Of a DNA stretch of 63,159 nt, positions 1 through 9,600 are shown in pieces. A program made the position numbers and the translations under genes. Below the pieces are notes generated by a model that did no database searches, was not told the DNA's origin, and worked only from the letters and a program-made list of their open reading frames with translations. The stretch spans positions 1 through 63,159 of the forward strand of contig NZ_JAOZEW010000029.1 of NCBI RefSeq assembly GCF_025847235.1, in the 5' to 3' direction. Positions within the stretch are counted from its first letter, which is position 1, and each line of letters opens with the position of its first letter. The DNA is from Flavobacterium shii (GTDB lineage: Bacteria; Bacteroidota; Bacteroidia; Flavobacteriales; Flavobacteriaceae).

Positions 1-70
1 ATGGTAGCGGCATCCTTTTTCTTGCTTTTTTTGCCAGTAAAAGATATAGCGGACAGCAGGAAATAGCTCC
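1..70 (+). ncRNA. 3' part of a Flavo-1-like structured RNA, cut by the window edge
   Basis: The stretch contains GCGGCATCC followed by a T-rich arm, an A-rich arm, then AAAGATATAGCGG and AGCAGGAAATAGCTCC. The last 16 bases recur exactly, in inverted orientation, in a second copy at 6494-6572. The layout (a short outer pairing and an A/T-rich inner hairpin) resembles the Flavo-1 RNA family of Flavobacteria as I remember it. The family assignment is from memory and the 5' side lies outside the window. Confidence 0.45.
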
Positions 71-120
71 TTAAAAAGTGAATTGTAAAGTAAGAAAAGT
101 TAATTTAATTGTCTAAAAAA

Positions 121-155
121 AAGCTCCAAATCATTACAACTTGGAGCTTTTTTAT
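121..155 (-). terminator. Hairpin terminator after the E1 dehydrogenase gene
   Basis: Nine-base arms AAGCTCCAA and TTGGAGCTT flank an 11-base loop, with A/T runs on both outer sides. It lies about 22 bases beyond the stop of the minus-strand E1 gene. The T run on both strands means it could also stop plus-strand transcription coming from the RNA at the window start. Confidence 0.75.
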
Positions 156-176
156 ATTTGAAATTGAACGATGTTC

Positions 177-2582
177 TTAATATAAACTTGGAAATTTAGA
201 TGGATTTGCCTCATTCATCATGCTGTATACTTTTTCGTAAATATCTTCGGCAGAAGGTTTAGAAAAGTAATCTCCATCGGTTCCGTAAGCTGGTCGGTGG
301 GCTTTTGCAGTTAATGTTTGTGGTTTACTATCCAAATGAACATAAGCGTCTTGTTGCTCGATGATTTGTTGTAAAATATAAGCCGAAGCTCCACCAGGTA
401 AATCTTCGTCGATTACTAAAAGACGATTTGTTTTGGCGATACTTTTTACAATATCCTGATTGATATCAAATGGAAGCAATGACTGTACGTCGATAACCTC
501 ACAATCAATACCTGTTTCAAGTAACTCATTCGCCACTTGTTCTACTATTCGTAAAGTCGATCCGTATGAAACTAGCGTAATGTCTTTACCTTCTTTTAGG
601 GTTTCAATAACTCCAATTGGTGTTTTGAATTCGCCGTAATTTGTAGGTGTTTTTTCTTTTAATCTATAACCATTTAAACATTCGATTACTAGAGCCGGCT
701 CATCACATTCTAATAATGCGTTATAGAATCCTGCTGCTTGGGTCATGTTTCTAGGAACTAGTACATGAATTCCACGAATTGCATTTATAATCATTCCCAT
801 TGGTGAGCCAGAGTGCCAGATACCTTCTAAACGGTGTCCGCGTGTTCGGATTATTAATGGAGCTTTTTGTTTTCCAACAGTTCTATATTGTAATGTAGCC
901 AAGTCATCGCTCATGATTTGGATAGCATATAGTAAATAATCTAAATATTGAATTTCGGCAATAGGGCGTAATCCTCTTAGAGCCATTCCTATTCCCTGAC
1001 CAATAATGGTTGCTTCACGAATACCTACATCGGCAACACGAAGTTCTCCGTATTTTTCCTGCATTCCTTCTAATCCTTGGTTTACATCACCAATGTTTCC
1101 AACATCTTCTCCAAAGATTAATGTTTCAGGATATTTTGTAAATAAGGCATCAAAATTATCTCTTACAATCATTCTTCCGTCCACATCTATGTTATTTGCA
1201 GCATATTCGGGTAGAACTTTTTGTACAGAGGATATACTTAAATTAGATTCTGAGAATAAATTACTGCTGAATCTTTCTTGTGTTGTTGCTATGTAAGTTG
1301 TAATCCAGTTTGATAATTCGGCTTTACAGTCTTCATTTATAATTAAACGCAATACTTTTCTCGCCACAGATAACATTTCCTTTTTTAGAGGAGATTTTAT
1401 AGCAGCTAATTCGCTTGTTAATTTTAAGATTTGATCTTTCTTATCACTATTATTTGCAGTAGCTTCTAGTAAAGAAAGCAGTACTTTTTGATCTTGAATA
1501 ATTGGATCTATAAAAGAGTTCCATGCTTCTTTTTTGGCATCGAGTACTTCTTTTTTTAGTTCCAAGTCAATTTCGTCCAATTCTTCTGGTGATGCAATAT
1601 TAATAGCAATCATCCATAATCTCATTTGGCGTATACAGTCAAATTCTTTTTCCCAAGCTAGTCTTGCTGCGTTTTTATAACGTTCGTGAGAACCCGAAGT
1701 TGAGTGTCCTTGAGGCTGTGTTAACTCATTTACATGAATTAATACAGGAATATGTTTTTCGCGTGCAATAGCTGCCGCTTCTTCGTATGTTGCTATTAAT
1801 TCGGCATAATCCCAACCTTTTACTCTAAAGATTTCGTATCCGTTTGAGTTTTCGTCGCGTTGGTATCCTTTTAATATCTCAGAGATATTCTCTTTTGTAG
1901 TTTGGTGTCTTGCATGAACCGAAATTCCGTATTCATCATCCCAAACGCTCATTACCATTGGTACTTGTAGTACTCCGGCAGCATTTATGGTTTCGAAGAA
2001 TAAACCTTCGGATGTACTTGCGTTTCCAATGGTTCCCCAAGCAATTTCGTTACCATTAACAGAGAAATTATCTTTTATTTTTATTCCGTCAACGTTTCTA
2101 TATATTTTTGATGCTTGTGCAAGACCTAATAATCTAGGCATTTGTCCTGCTGTAGGAGAAATATCTGCACTAGAGTTCTTTTGTTTAGTTAGGTTTTTCC
2201 ATGAACCATCTTCATTTAAACTATGAGTTACAAAGTGTCCACCCATTTGTCTTCCTGCCGACATCGGATCAAAGTCTAAATCGGTATGGCCGTATAAACC
2301 TGCAAAAAATTGTTTTGGTGTAAGTTCACCAATAGCCATCATAAAAGTTTGATCGCGGTAATATCCCGAACGAAAGTCACCATTCTTGAAGGCTTTTGCC
2401 ATCGCCAACTGTGGTACTTCCTTGCCATCGCCAAAAATTCCAAATTTGGCTTTTCCTGTCAATACTTCTTTACGCCCTATAAGGCTACATTCCCTGCTAA
2501 TTATAGCGATTCTGTAGTCGTTCAAAACCTCGGTTTTGAAATCTTCGAAAGTAAGTGTAGTATTGTTTTTTTCTTTTATCAT
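177..2582 (-). CDS. Fused alpha/beta E1 component of a 2-oxoacid dehydrogenase (probably branched-chain)
   Basis: Thiamine-diphosphate enzyme that decarboxylates a 2-oxoacid and passes the acyl group to the lipoyl E2 subunit. Residues about 40-400 are the alpha half, with the cofactor region around NEIAWGTIGNAS and then SEGLFFE. Residues about 470-801 are the beta half, opening with IFGEDVGNIGDVNQG and ending in the transketolase C-terminal domain (LLVIDEDLPGGA). Having both halves in one chain of 801 residues is a known arrangement in Bacteroidota, usually annotated as branched-chain 2-oxoacid dehydrogenase; the substrate is inferred from that. No E2 or E3 gene is adjacent. The ATG start is preceded by a promoter-like TAATTTTG, and a hairpin terminator follows the stop. 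Confidence 0.88.
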   Translation of the reverse strand: MIKEKNNTTLTFEDFKTEVLNDYRIAIISRECSLIGRKEVLTGKAKFGIFGDGKEVPQLAMAKAFKNGDFRSGYYRDQTFMMAIGELTPKQFFAGLYGHTDLDFDPMSAGRQMGGHFVTHSLNEDGSWKNLTKQKNSSADISPTAGQMPRLLGLAQASKIYRNVDGIKIKDNFSVNGNEIAWGTIGNASTSEGLFFETINAAGVLQVPMVMSVWDDEYGISVHARHQTTKENISEILKGYQRDENSNGYEIFRVKGWDYAELIATYEEAAAIAREKHIPVLIHVNELTQPQGHSTSGSHERYKNAARLAWEKEFDCIRQMRLWMIAINIASPEELDEIDLELKKEVLDAKKEAWNSFIDPIIQDQKVLLSLLEATANNSDKKDQILKLTSELAAIKSPLKKEMLSVARKVLRLIINEDCKAELSNWITTYIATTQERFSSNLFSESNLSISSVQKVLPEYAANNIDVDGRMIVRDNFDALFTKYPETLIFGEDVGNIGDVNQGLEGMQEKYGELRVADVGIREATIIGQGIGMALRGLRPIAEIQYLDYLLYAIQIMSDDLATLQYRTVGKQKAPLIIRTRGHRLEGIWHSGSPMGMIINAIRGIHVLVPRNMTQAAGFYNALLECDEPALVIECLNGYRLKEKTPTNYGEFKTPIGVIETLKEGKDITLVSYGSTLRIVEQVANELLETGIDCEVIDVQSLLPFDINQDIVKSIAKTNRLLVIDEDLPGGASAYILQQIIEQQDAYVHLDSKPQTLTAKAHRPAYGTDGDYFSKPSAEDIYEKVYSMMNEANPSKFPSLY

Positions 2583-2608
2583 AATCTGGAATGGGTCATG
2601 TTAGGTCA

Positions 2609-2616
2609 CAAAATTA
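2609..2616 (-). promoter_or_regulatory. Candidate -7 box for the E1 gene
   Basis: On the minus strand the sequence reads TAATTTTG, a full match to the Bacteroidota TAnnTTTG box, about 27 bases before the ATG. No well-spaced TTG element is visible upstream, so the call rests on the -7 box alone. Confidence 0.35.
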
Positions 2617-2769
2617 CTTAAAAACTAGCAATTATCATAATTCGTTAAAATAAATATAATTTAATTATCTGTATTTAAAAGGGTATAACGGTATGCTTTT
2701 TTTGCTGTTTTTTTATGGTTTTATGTAATTATGTGATAATAATTTATGTTTTGTTTAGTTTTTATTTGA

Positions 2770-5598
2770 TTAAAACCATTTTCTGGTAAAAAGATTGGTT
2801 AATGTTTTAGGCGATAAAGTGACTACAAATCGTATCTTTTCTCCGTATTTATCTTGAGAAATTTCCCATCCATTGTTAGAATATACCGGAAAATACAATT
2901 CAAAATAATCAGGAACAAAGTTTAAGCGGATGCCACTATCGTATATAAATTTTTCTGATGACCCTTTACTTTTTATAAAACCAACGTCTCCATATACCTC
3001 AATCCAGTTCCAAAGGGAGTAACTTGCATTTAAGGTCGTAATCCATTGATTTGCATATTGAGGACTTAGCTTAGATTTAAATCCCCCTTCGGCCATTATA
3101 AATTGCTGACTGAAAATACCTGTGCTTTCAGATCTTCCATAATAGTTATAATCAAATAAGTAATCGGTCGGTCGGTCTGCGGCAAAGCTAAAATAATCAG
3201 AATTGGTAGTGTTGTATAAAAAACTTCCGGCGTACATTCTAAGATTAATCTGGCGGTTGTTTTCAAAAAGTTTTCTAAATTCTATTTCACTGGCAGCTTT
3301 TCCAAATCCACTGGAAAATTGAACTTCCGACATAAAATTAAAATGGTTTGTTACCTCGGTTTTAGTATTGAAATATTTTGCATTGAAAACAGAATAATTT
3401 GGTTTGGAATTATCTGTTATATAAATACTTTCTTCTCTGTTTACGATAACCTGACGCAATAATATGAGTTGTTTACGATTGTCTCGAAAGTTTTTCTCTC
3501 TAATTCGCAATTGTACCATCGGATTTAATTTTAAATACGTTGCGTCTGGTGCATAATGAAAATAAGCTTCCGAAAAAGAATATTTTACATTGAATAAAGT
3601 ACTATTTCTAAAATTTTGAACAAACGAGAAAACCGATGATCCCGATATAGTTTTGGCTTTTATAGAATAGGCAGGATTAACATCAAAAATAAATGGTTTG
3701 TCTAGTATTGTTTTATTATGAAATCGTATTCCCGGAGTAATCCCATCGTAGTAATTATAGTTAAGTGTAGGGATATATATGATTTGATTATAATACGGGT
3801 CTTCTAAATCCTTGGCAAAATTAAATTTTATAGGACGATTAGTTGGCGAAAAGCCTTTTAGTGATTTCCAGTTGTTTCTCAAGTTATACTCCGGAACTTC
3901 ATTATCGTAATTGAGAACAATTTTATCGGCATTTTTTCTTTCTACCGTAAATGTCGTATCCGGATTTTTAGTGTCTATCCATTGTTTAAACACAACTTCT
4001 TTCTTCTTAATTCCATACACAGGAATAGGAAGAAAGGTTTCGGTTATATTCCTTATCGAAAATGTTATGCTATCATTTGTTTTCGAAACATTATGAAACT
4101 TATAATCTATTATATCTCTAGAGTTTATGATAATATCAAAGAACCAATTGATATTCTTTTTGGCATTGTAGCTTAATAAGCTTTCAAAGTTCACACGACT
4201 TACTTGCTCTATCTTGTTAAGCTCGTAAAAATCCTGAATACTTGTTTGTACACTATTATTACCCAAATAATCATCCAGATAACTTAGGCTAAGTCCAGCT
4301 CTGTATTTACTGGCAATTTGTTCGTTAAATTTTATCAGCGTGTTTTTAGGATCTCCTAGTGGCTGGTCGAGGTTTTTACGTGCCATAAGCATATAAAAAT
4401 AGCTGTATTGACCATTAAAGCTTAAATTGGTAATCTTGTAGCTTTTTAATATTTTCATTTTAGAAAGGCTTCCCATCATTTTTTGATCAGGGTAGTTTTC
4501 TTCAATGTATTTCATCATGACATATATTTGGATTCCATCATAAATCCAGTTGTCTTTTCTTGGGTCTAAGCGTAAACTGTTCTTTAAAAAAGTACTCAGG
4601 TACGTTTTTAAGAACTTAATTTCAAACATAAATTCATCCGGAAACGGATTAATAAATGAAGGCAATTGGTTTAATCCATAAAAAGGATTTCTTTCATAAT
4701 CTATTTGCGATACAGTAATTTTCCTATGCGGATATTTACCAATGTATGTATTGGTAAAATCCATAATCCTTTTTATTGCAAGAGCTTTTTGAACCTCGTT
4801 TAAATTGTTATTCTTTAAATTAGTAGCTACTTCAGTCGAGCCATTAGAATATTTTGAGAAACTGTTTTTAGGTTCAATAAACATACTCAAATCAGTTCTT
4901 CTTTTTCCTGAGTAATTGGTATTGGAGTATTTTTCGAATTGTTCTTTCGAAACCATATCCAAGTCTGTAGTAATAGTGTAATTGTTAGGAATTTTTATTT
5001 CCACTTCATAATCGGTTGCAGCATTTGCAATATCATCCAGATTATAGTTATTATATTTTATGAAACGATGATTTTCAAATCGCGCAGGGCTCAAAAACCA
5101 GTTTTTAAGGTTTAAACTTCCGTTTTGTGCATAACCAAACCTTGTGAATTTATCACTTGGAATTTTAACGATATAAGTAAGATGCAGGACAATTGTTTCG
5201 TTTGGAGCCAGTTTCTTATTTAATTTAACAACGATAAAATCAGGGTTTTTTGCTGTTCTTTCCCAAGCCAGAGCACCTTCTTCTTTATCTGTTAAGCTTA
5301 TAATTGTAGTATTACCTCGTTCTTCGGGTTTTGCAAGATGAAATCCTCTGTAAAATTCATCCGAAAATCGTCTGGCAAGTGGTGTGTTTTTATCCGAAAA
5401 AGAATTATTCCAGTCATTAAGGACTATCGAAATTAAAGTATCGTTAGAGATATTATTAAAAGTAATATCTTGTCTAATATTTAATGTTTTTAGCTCAAGA
5501 TTAACTGCAACCGTCATTTTAGAATGATGTTGTGCGTACTGTTTTATAGGGCTTAATAAAACAAAAATACAAATAGTAATTTTAGAAAGTAACTTCAA
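2770..5598 (-). CDS. M1-aminopeptidase-like protein lacking zinc ligands, with a C-terminal barrel-like region
   Basis: A signal peptide (residues 1-22, ending YAQ) is followed by an M1-type N-terminal beta region and a gluzincin-like core. Where M1 enzymes have the HExxH helix, residues 332-336 read TYLST. The helix with the third ligand reads WIYDGIQIY (351-359) instead of W-[LI]-x-EGFxxY. All three zinc ligands therefore seem to be gone, and peptidase activity is unlikely. Residues about 620-942 are rich in alternating aromatic and polar strands and end in phenylalanine, as outer-membrane barrels do. The start is TTG: an in-frame stop lies two codons upstream, and the first internal ATG (residue 28) would remove the signal peptide. 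Function unknown; an envelope role is inferred. Confidence 0.7.
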   Translation of the reverse strand: MKLLSKITICIFVLLSPIKQYAQHHSKMTVAVNLELKTLNIRQDITFNNISNDTLISIVLNDWNNSFSDKNTPLARRFSDEFYRGFHLAKPEERGNTTIISLTDKEEGALAWERTAKNPDFIVVKLNKKLAPNETIVLHLTYIVKIPSDKFTRFGYAQNGSLNLKNWFLSPARFENHRFIKYNNYNLDDIANAATDYEVEIKIPNNYTITTDLDMVSKEQFEKYSNTNYSGKRRTDLSMFIEPKNSFSKYSNGSTEVATNLKNNNLNEVQKALAIKRIMDFTNTYIGKYPHRKITVSQIDYERNPFYGLNQLPSFINPFPDEFMFEIKFLKTYLSTFLKNSLRLDPRKDNWIYDGIQIYVMMKYIEENYPDQKMMGSLSKMKILKSYKITNLSFNGQYSYFYMLMARKNLDQPLGDPKNTLIKFNEQIASKYRAGLSLSYLDDYLGNNSVQTSIQDFYELNKIEQVSRVNFESLLSYNAKKNINWFFDIIINSRDIIDYKFHNVSKTNDSITFSIRNITETFLPIPVYGIKKKEVVFKQWIDTKNPDTTFTVERKNADKIVLNYDNEVPEYNLRNNWKSLKGFSPTNRPIKFNFAKDLEDPYYNQIIYIPTLNYNYYDGITPGIRFHNKTILDKPFIFDVNPAYSIKAKTISGSSVFSFVQNFRNSTLFNVKYSFSEAYFHYAPDATYLKLNPMVQLRIREKNFRDNRKQLILLRQVIVNREESIYITDNSKPNYSVFNAKYFNTKTEVTNHFNFMSEVQFSSGFGKAASEIEFRKLFENNRQINLRMYAGSFLYNTTNSDYFSFAADRPTDYLFDYNYYGRSESTGIFSQQFIMAEGGFKSKLSPQYANQWITTLNASYSLWNWIEVYGDVGFIKSKGSSEKFIYDSGIRLNFVPDYFELYFPVYSNNGWEISQDKYGEKIRFVVTLSPKTLTNLFTRKWF

Positions 5599-5681
5599 TG
5601 ATTATTCTTAAAGATTTAATAACGAAATAAATATACTATTAATTATGAATTAATAAATTTTTATATCGATAAAATAGCATA

Positions 5682-5709
5682 AAAAAAGCTGTTTTTACAC
5701 AGCTTTTTT
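5682..5709 (-). terminator. Terminator after the LOG-family gene
   Basis: AAAGCTGT and ACAGCTTT arms enclose a six-base loop, flanked by A and T runs. It lies a few bases past the minus-strand stop at 5713 and before the start of the M1-like gene, so the two genes are probably separate transcription units. Confidence 0.75.
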
Positions 5710-5712
5710 GAT

Positions 5713-6441
5713 TTAAAAATTAGGGCTTAAATCATATTTCTTATAAAATTTATCCAGTGCCTCGACTACTTCATCCTCAGAATCAACGATTTTGAACAAG
5801 TTTAAATCATCAGGACTTACTGTGTGTTCTTTTTCAACCAAGACAGTTTTTACCCATTCGATTAATCCCGACCAAAATTCGGTTCCAACCAAAATAATAG
5901 GGAATTTTCCAATTTTTTTTGTCTGAATCAAAGTGATCGCTTCAAACATTTCGTCAAGAGTTCCAAAACCACCCGGCATAACCACGAAACCTTGTGAATA
6001 TTTTACAAACATTACTTTACGAACAAAAAAGTAGTCAAAGTTTAAATTTTTATCATGGTCAATATATGGATTGAAATGTTGCTCAAAAGGCAATTCAATA
6101 TTCAAACCTACCGATGTTCCTCCGCCTAAATGAGCCCCTTTATTTCCAGCTTCCATAATTCCGGGACCACCACCAGTAATAACACCATAACCAGCTTTAC
6201 TGATTTTGTATGCAATTTTCTCGGCCAATAAATAATATTTATTATCCGGTTTTGTTCTTGCCGACCCAAAAATAGATACGCACGGACCAATGCGTCCCAT
6301 GTTTTCATATCCATTTACAAACTCAGCCATGATTTTAAAAATCGCCCAACTATCATTGGTTCTAATTTCGTTCCATGTTTTTTGTTTTAATCTATCTTGG
6401 ATTACTTTATCTTCGTCATTATCAAAATCTTCTAATCTCAT
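5713..6441 (-). CDS. LOG-family Rossmann-fold protein (TIGR00730 type)
   Basis: A 242-residue protein with the two signature stretches of the lysine-decarboxylase-like LOG family: GGGPGIMEAGNKGA at 90-103 and PGGFGTLDE at 156-164. Characterised members cleave nucleoside 5'-monophosphates to a base plus ribose 5-phosphate, as in cytokinin activation, while many bacterial members are general nucleotide hydrolases. The substrate here cannot be told from sequence. It has no signal peptide, so it is cytoplasmic. It was probably the gene just downstream of uvrA before the 3.9-kb insertion separated them; a Flavo-1-like RNA and a short dispersed repeat precede it. Confidence 0.85.
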   Translation of the reverse strand: MRLEDFDNDEDKVIQDRLKQKTWNEIRTNDSWAIFKIMAEFVNGYENMGRIGPCVSIFGSARTKPDNKYYLLAEKIAYKISKAGYGVITGGGPGIMEAGNKGAHLGGGTSVGLNIELPFEQHFNPYIDHDKNLNFDYFFVRKVMFVKYSQGFVVMPGGFGTLDEMFEAITLIQTKKIGKFPIILVGTEFWSGLIEWVKTVLVEKEHTVSPDDLNLFKIVDSEDEVVEALDKFYKKYDLSPNF

Positions 6442-6470
6442 TTTCTTTGTATTAATTTATTTTTTAAAAT

Positions 6471-6495
6471 TGTCACCCTGAGCGGAGTCGAAGGG
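6471..6495. repeat. Short dispersed intergenic repeat
   Basis: The motif reads TGTCACCCTGAGCGGAGTCG followed by AAGGG. This word is known from intergenic regions of many unrelated bacterial genomes. It abuts the RNA-like element at 6494-6572. No function can be assigned. Confidence 0.5.
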
Positions 6496-6572
6496 AGCTA
6501 TTTCCTGCTATTCATTGCAATCTTTATTGTTTTAAAGAAAAACAATAAAGGATTTTCATTACTATCAGGGCT
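6494..6572 (-). ncRNA. Flavo-1-like structured RNA
   Basis: On the minus strand it begins AGCCCTGATAG, passes through a strong inner hairpin (CTTTATTGTTTT against AAAACAATAAAG) and ends ATAGCAGGAAATAGCTCC. CCTG near the 5' end can pair with CAGG near the 3' end, and AGC with GCT, giving an outer stem. The final 16 bases are identical to those of the copy at 1-70. It lies between the ancestral end of uvrA and the LOG gene. The family name is from memory; the repeat and the structure are visible. Confidence 0.55.
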
Positions 6573-6626
6573 AGGCTCTATCTTGTCAATCGCCTTTTAT
6601 CTTAAAGCGGGTACAATATACTAAGA

Positions 6627-6669
6627 TAATTCTTTTTTCAAAAACTGCGCTGTATAACTTTTCTTATTT
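6627..6669. repeat. Distal 43-bp direct repeat (old uvrA end)
   Basis: Identical over 43 bases to 10500-10542. On the minus strand it encodes uvrA codons up to FLKKEL and then runs into TCT TAG, presumably the ancestral uvrA end. It also overlaps the last two codons (AAA TAA) of the NTPase gene. Confidence 0.9.
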
Positions 6670-9600
6670 CTTGTTAGTTTTTAAATTGGCTTTTATCATT
6701 TTACCATCTTCTGTTATTGATTTACTTGAAATAAACATTTTATTAATTTCTAAGATAGTAACAAATTTAAGATTATAATCAGTATTTAAAAATTTAGTAA
6801 CTTTCCCTTTAGTTATTGATGAGTATGGTTCACCAAGTAACTGAATAATACTTTCTAATTCTGTTCTTTCTATATCGTTATAATATAAATTAAAGAGTTT
6901 TATTTTATCTTCTTGAGATTTAGTTTTCGATAATAGTTCTTTTAATAATTCTTTACTGATTACTATTTTGTGGTTTATTGACAGATAATGGCAAGCCGTA
7001 TTTAATAATTCAACACTCCCTAAAAGAATTGATTCTTGGATGTGTCCAATTATTAAAGTCTCATTTCCAGAAGTAGACAATGAACCCAAAAGTTCTAAAA
7101 TGATTTCACTATCTAATGAGTAAGTTTTTATGTTGTTGAGAAATTTATGAATGTTTGTCTCTAATAAGATTATAAGTAAATTTCTAAAATTATTTTGAAT
7201 AAAATTATAATTTTCTACGGTCAATATTAATATCTTATTCTCAATTAAAATCTTCATTTTTTCAATAGAAATTTCATTAAAATAAGTTATTCCATTCGAA
7301 TAAGAATAAGGAATTGTTGAATGTGTCGCTAAAATGGTAAATGTATTTGTCGAAATATTACTTTGTAAAAGTTCACGTGTGAATTTTTGAAGTACTTGTA
7401 TATCTTCTTTATAATTTTTATCAATTCGGTACTTAAGTTCTTTACTATGTTCATCAGTATTTAAATAGTTTATTAATGTATCGTCAAAACTTTCTGTAGT
7501 TTTAAAATAGTGTAATAAATTATTCCAAGAAGTAACAACTTTATCTGCCTCAAGTAAAATATTCCAAATTGAGGTATCCTCTATTGTGGAAAGATTAGTT
7601 ATTAAATTTTGATTTTTGTAAATAATTTCAACTTTGATTTCTGGTTTAATATTTTGATTTAAAATTTTAATAATTGTTTCTTCAGATTCATTATTGTTAG
7701 TTTCTAATTCTTGAAATACGTTTTCTAAATACTCTTCTATATTTTCATCAATATAAGATTTAAGTCTCATGGCTCCTGAGTTTGTAATTGTTGTATAGTT
7801 TTCAGATTTCAGTAAGGTAAAGTCTATTTCATTTTCTTTATACAAATATGTAAATAATTCAATCATATCATAATTGATTATATAATTATTATTTTGATAA
7901 ATAAAATCCAAAATAGTTTTAGAACCCTTATCATTTAATTTTTTAAATTTTATATTATTTTTTGATATAAAAACAGTTATTTCTGTATCTATATCTCTAA
8001 ATAAATCCAAGCTATCCATCTCCGAAATATAGTTAGAAATGCTATTCCTGATATTTAAACTTTGTAATGTAGATAAATCTAATTTAGAAAACATGAAATT
8101 CAAGTATTCTATAAGTTTATCATCTGATAAGTTCGATATTAATTCCTCCCAAATGTTCTGATTAGTGTTTTTCCAATTTTTACATAGGGCTTGAAAGAAA
8201 AATTTTTTATTTACATCTTTTGCATAACTTAAATATTCATCGATAAAAGTAACTGGTTTAATTATTTTCGTACTTAATAATGTGATAATTTGATTTAATT
8301 GCTTGTCGGTGTTGTTCCTTTCGATGATATAGTCTAAAAGTGAAAAATTTAATATTTCTTCTCGACTAAAATCAGATTCTAAAATGTCGGGAAATAAATT
8401 TTCAATTTCTTGCAATTTAAAAACGTAAGGCAAAGGTTTGTTATTAGTGAAACTCTTTAAAAAATCATTGTCCTCTTTAGTAATACTTCCAGGATAGAAA
8501 TAAGAAATATAATGTGAGTAACTTTCATCGATATGACCATATCTTATTAAAAAATTAATTAAATCATAATTATTAACTTTTGGAGTTACTATGATTTCAC
8601 TAGTAATTATAGTTTCTTTTCCGTCAATGGTTTCTTTTGTGTTTATACTTTTTTTGTATTGCATACTATCTAAACATTTTTTTAAATATTCATCAGTTAC
8701 AATATCTTTAATTTTTTTAGTTTTTAAAACTTGTTTTTCACTTTCTAGCTTTTCAATTTCTTTTTTGAATTCGTTTATTTTATTGTGCTTTTTATTTTCA
8801 ATAATTTCCAAACGTTCTGCATATAATCCAACTTCTGATTCTAAAGTTTTAAAAGAAATTCCACTGTTTTCAGTTACAGCCCCCCCTTGGAACCTATTAT
8901 AAGTATAGTAATAAATATCATTAAGGTTAGAGAATAAATTAAAATTAGAATCTAATAATAGTTGTTTTATTGGACATTGTGTATTGTTAATTTGTATATT
9001 TAGGATGTTTTTGTTTTCACTATTCAATAATTTCCCATAAAATTTTGCTATATACAAACTTCTTAATTCATTTACATTTTGAATTGTTTCTTCTATTGAA
9101 TTATCAATTTTTGTATTTGCTTTTATGATTTCTTTGTCAATATTAGCAATTGCTTTTTTTATAAGTTTATTTGAATCATTAAATACTGAATTAACGTACC
9201 CTTTTTGGCAATTTAAATTATCAAAATCCGTTGGTTCAACATTTTTGTAGATCATCATCGCCAAAAGCTTTGTTTTGTCTAAATCATTACCAATTATTTT
9301 TTTGTAAACTTTGTATTCATTATTTATTGAGATTAAAGTTCTTTTGTCAGATAAATAACGAGCAACTTGTTTGATGAATATTTTTGGTATTTCATCTTCT
9401 TTAATATCAATTTTATCTAGTAATTCTACGCTAGAATTTGAATAATTAATTACAGGAATAACAGGAATGATAAAATCAAAGAATTTTGCTCTTTCATCTT
9501 CTTTGAAGGTGTCATTTTGCACAGCATAGATGAAAGTGATTTTTCTTTTATTCTTTATTGGATCATAGTTATTAATCAAATAGTTTATTTCACGAAGTTT

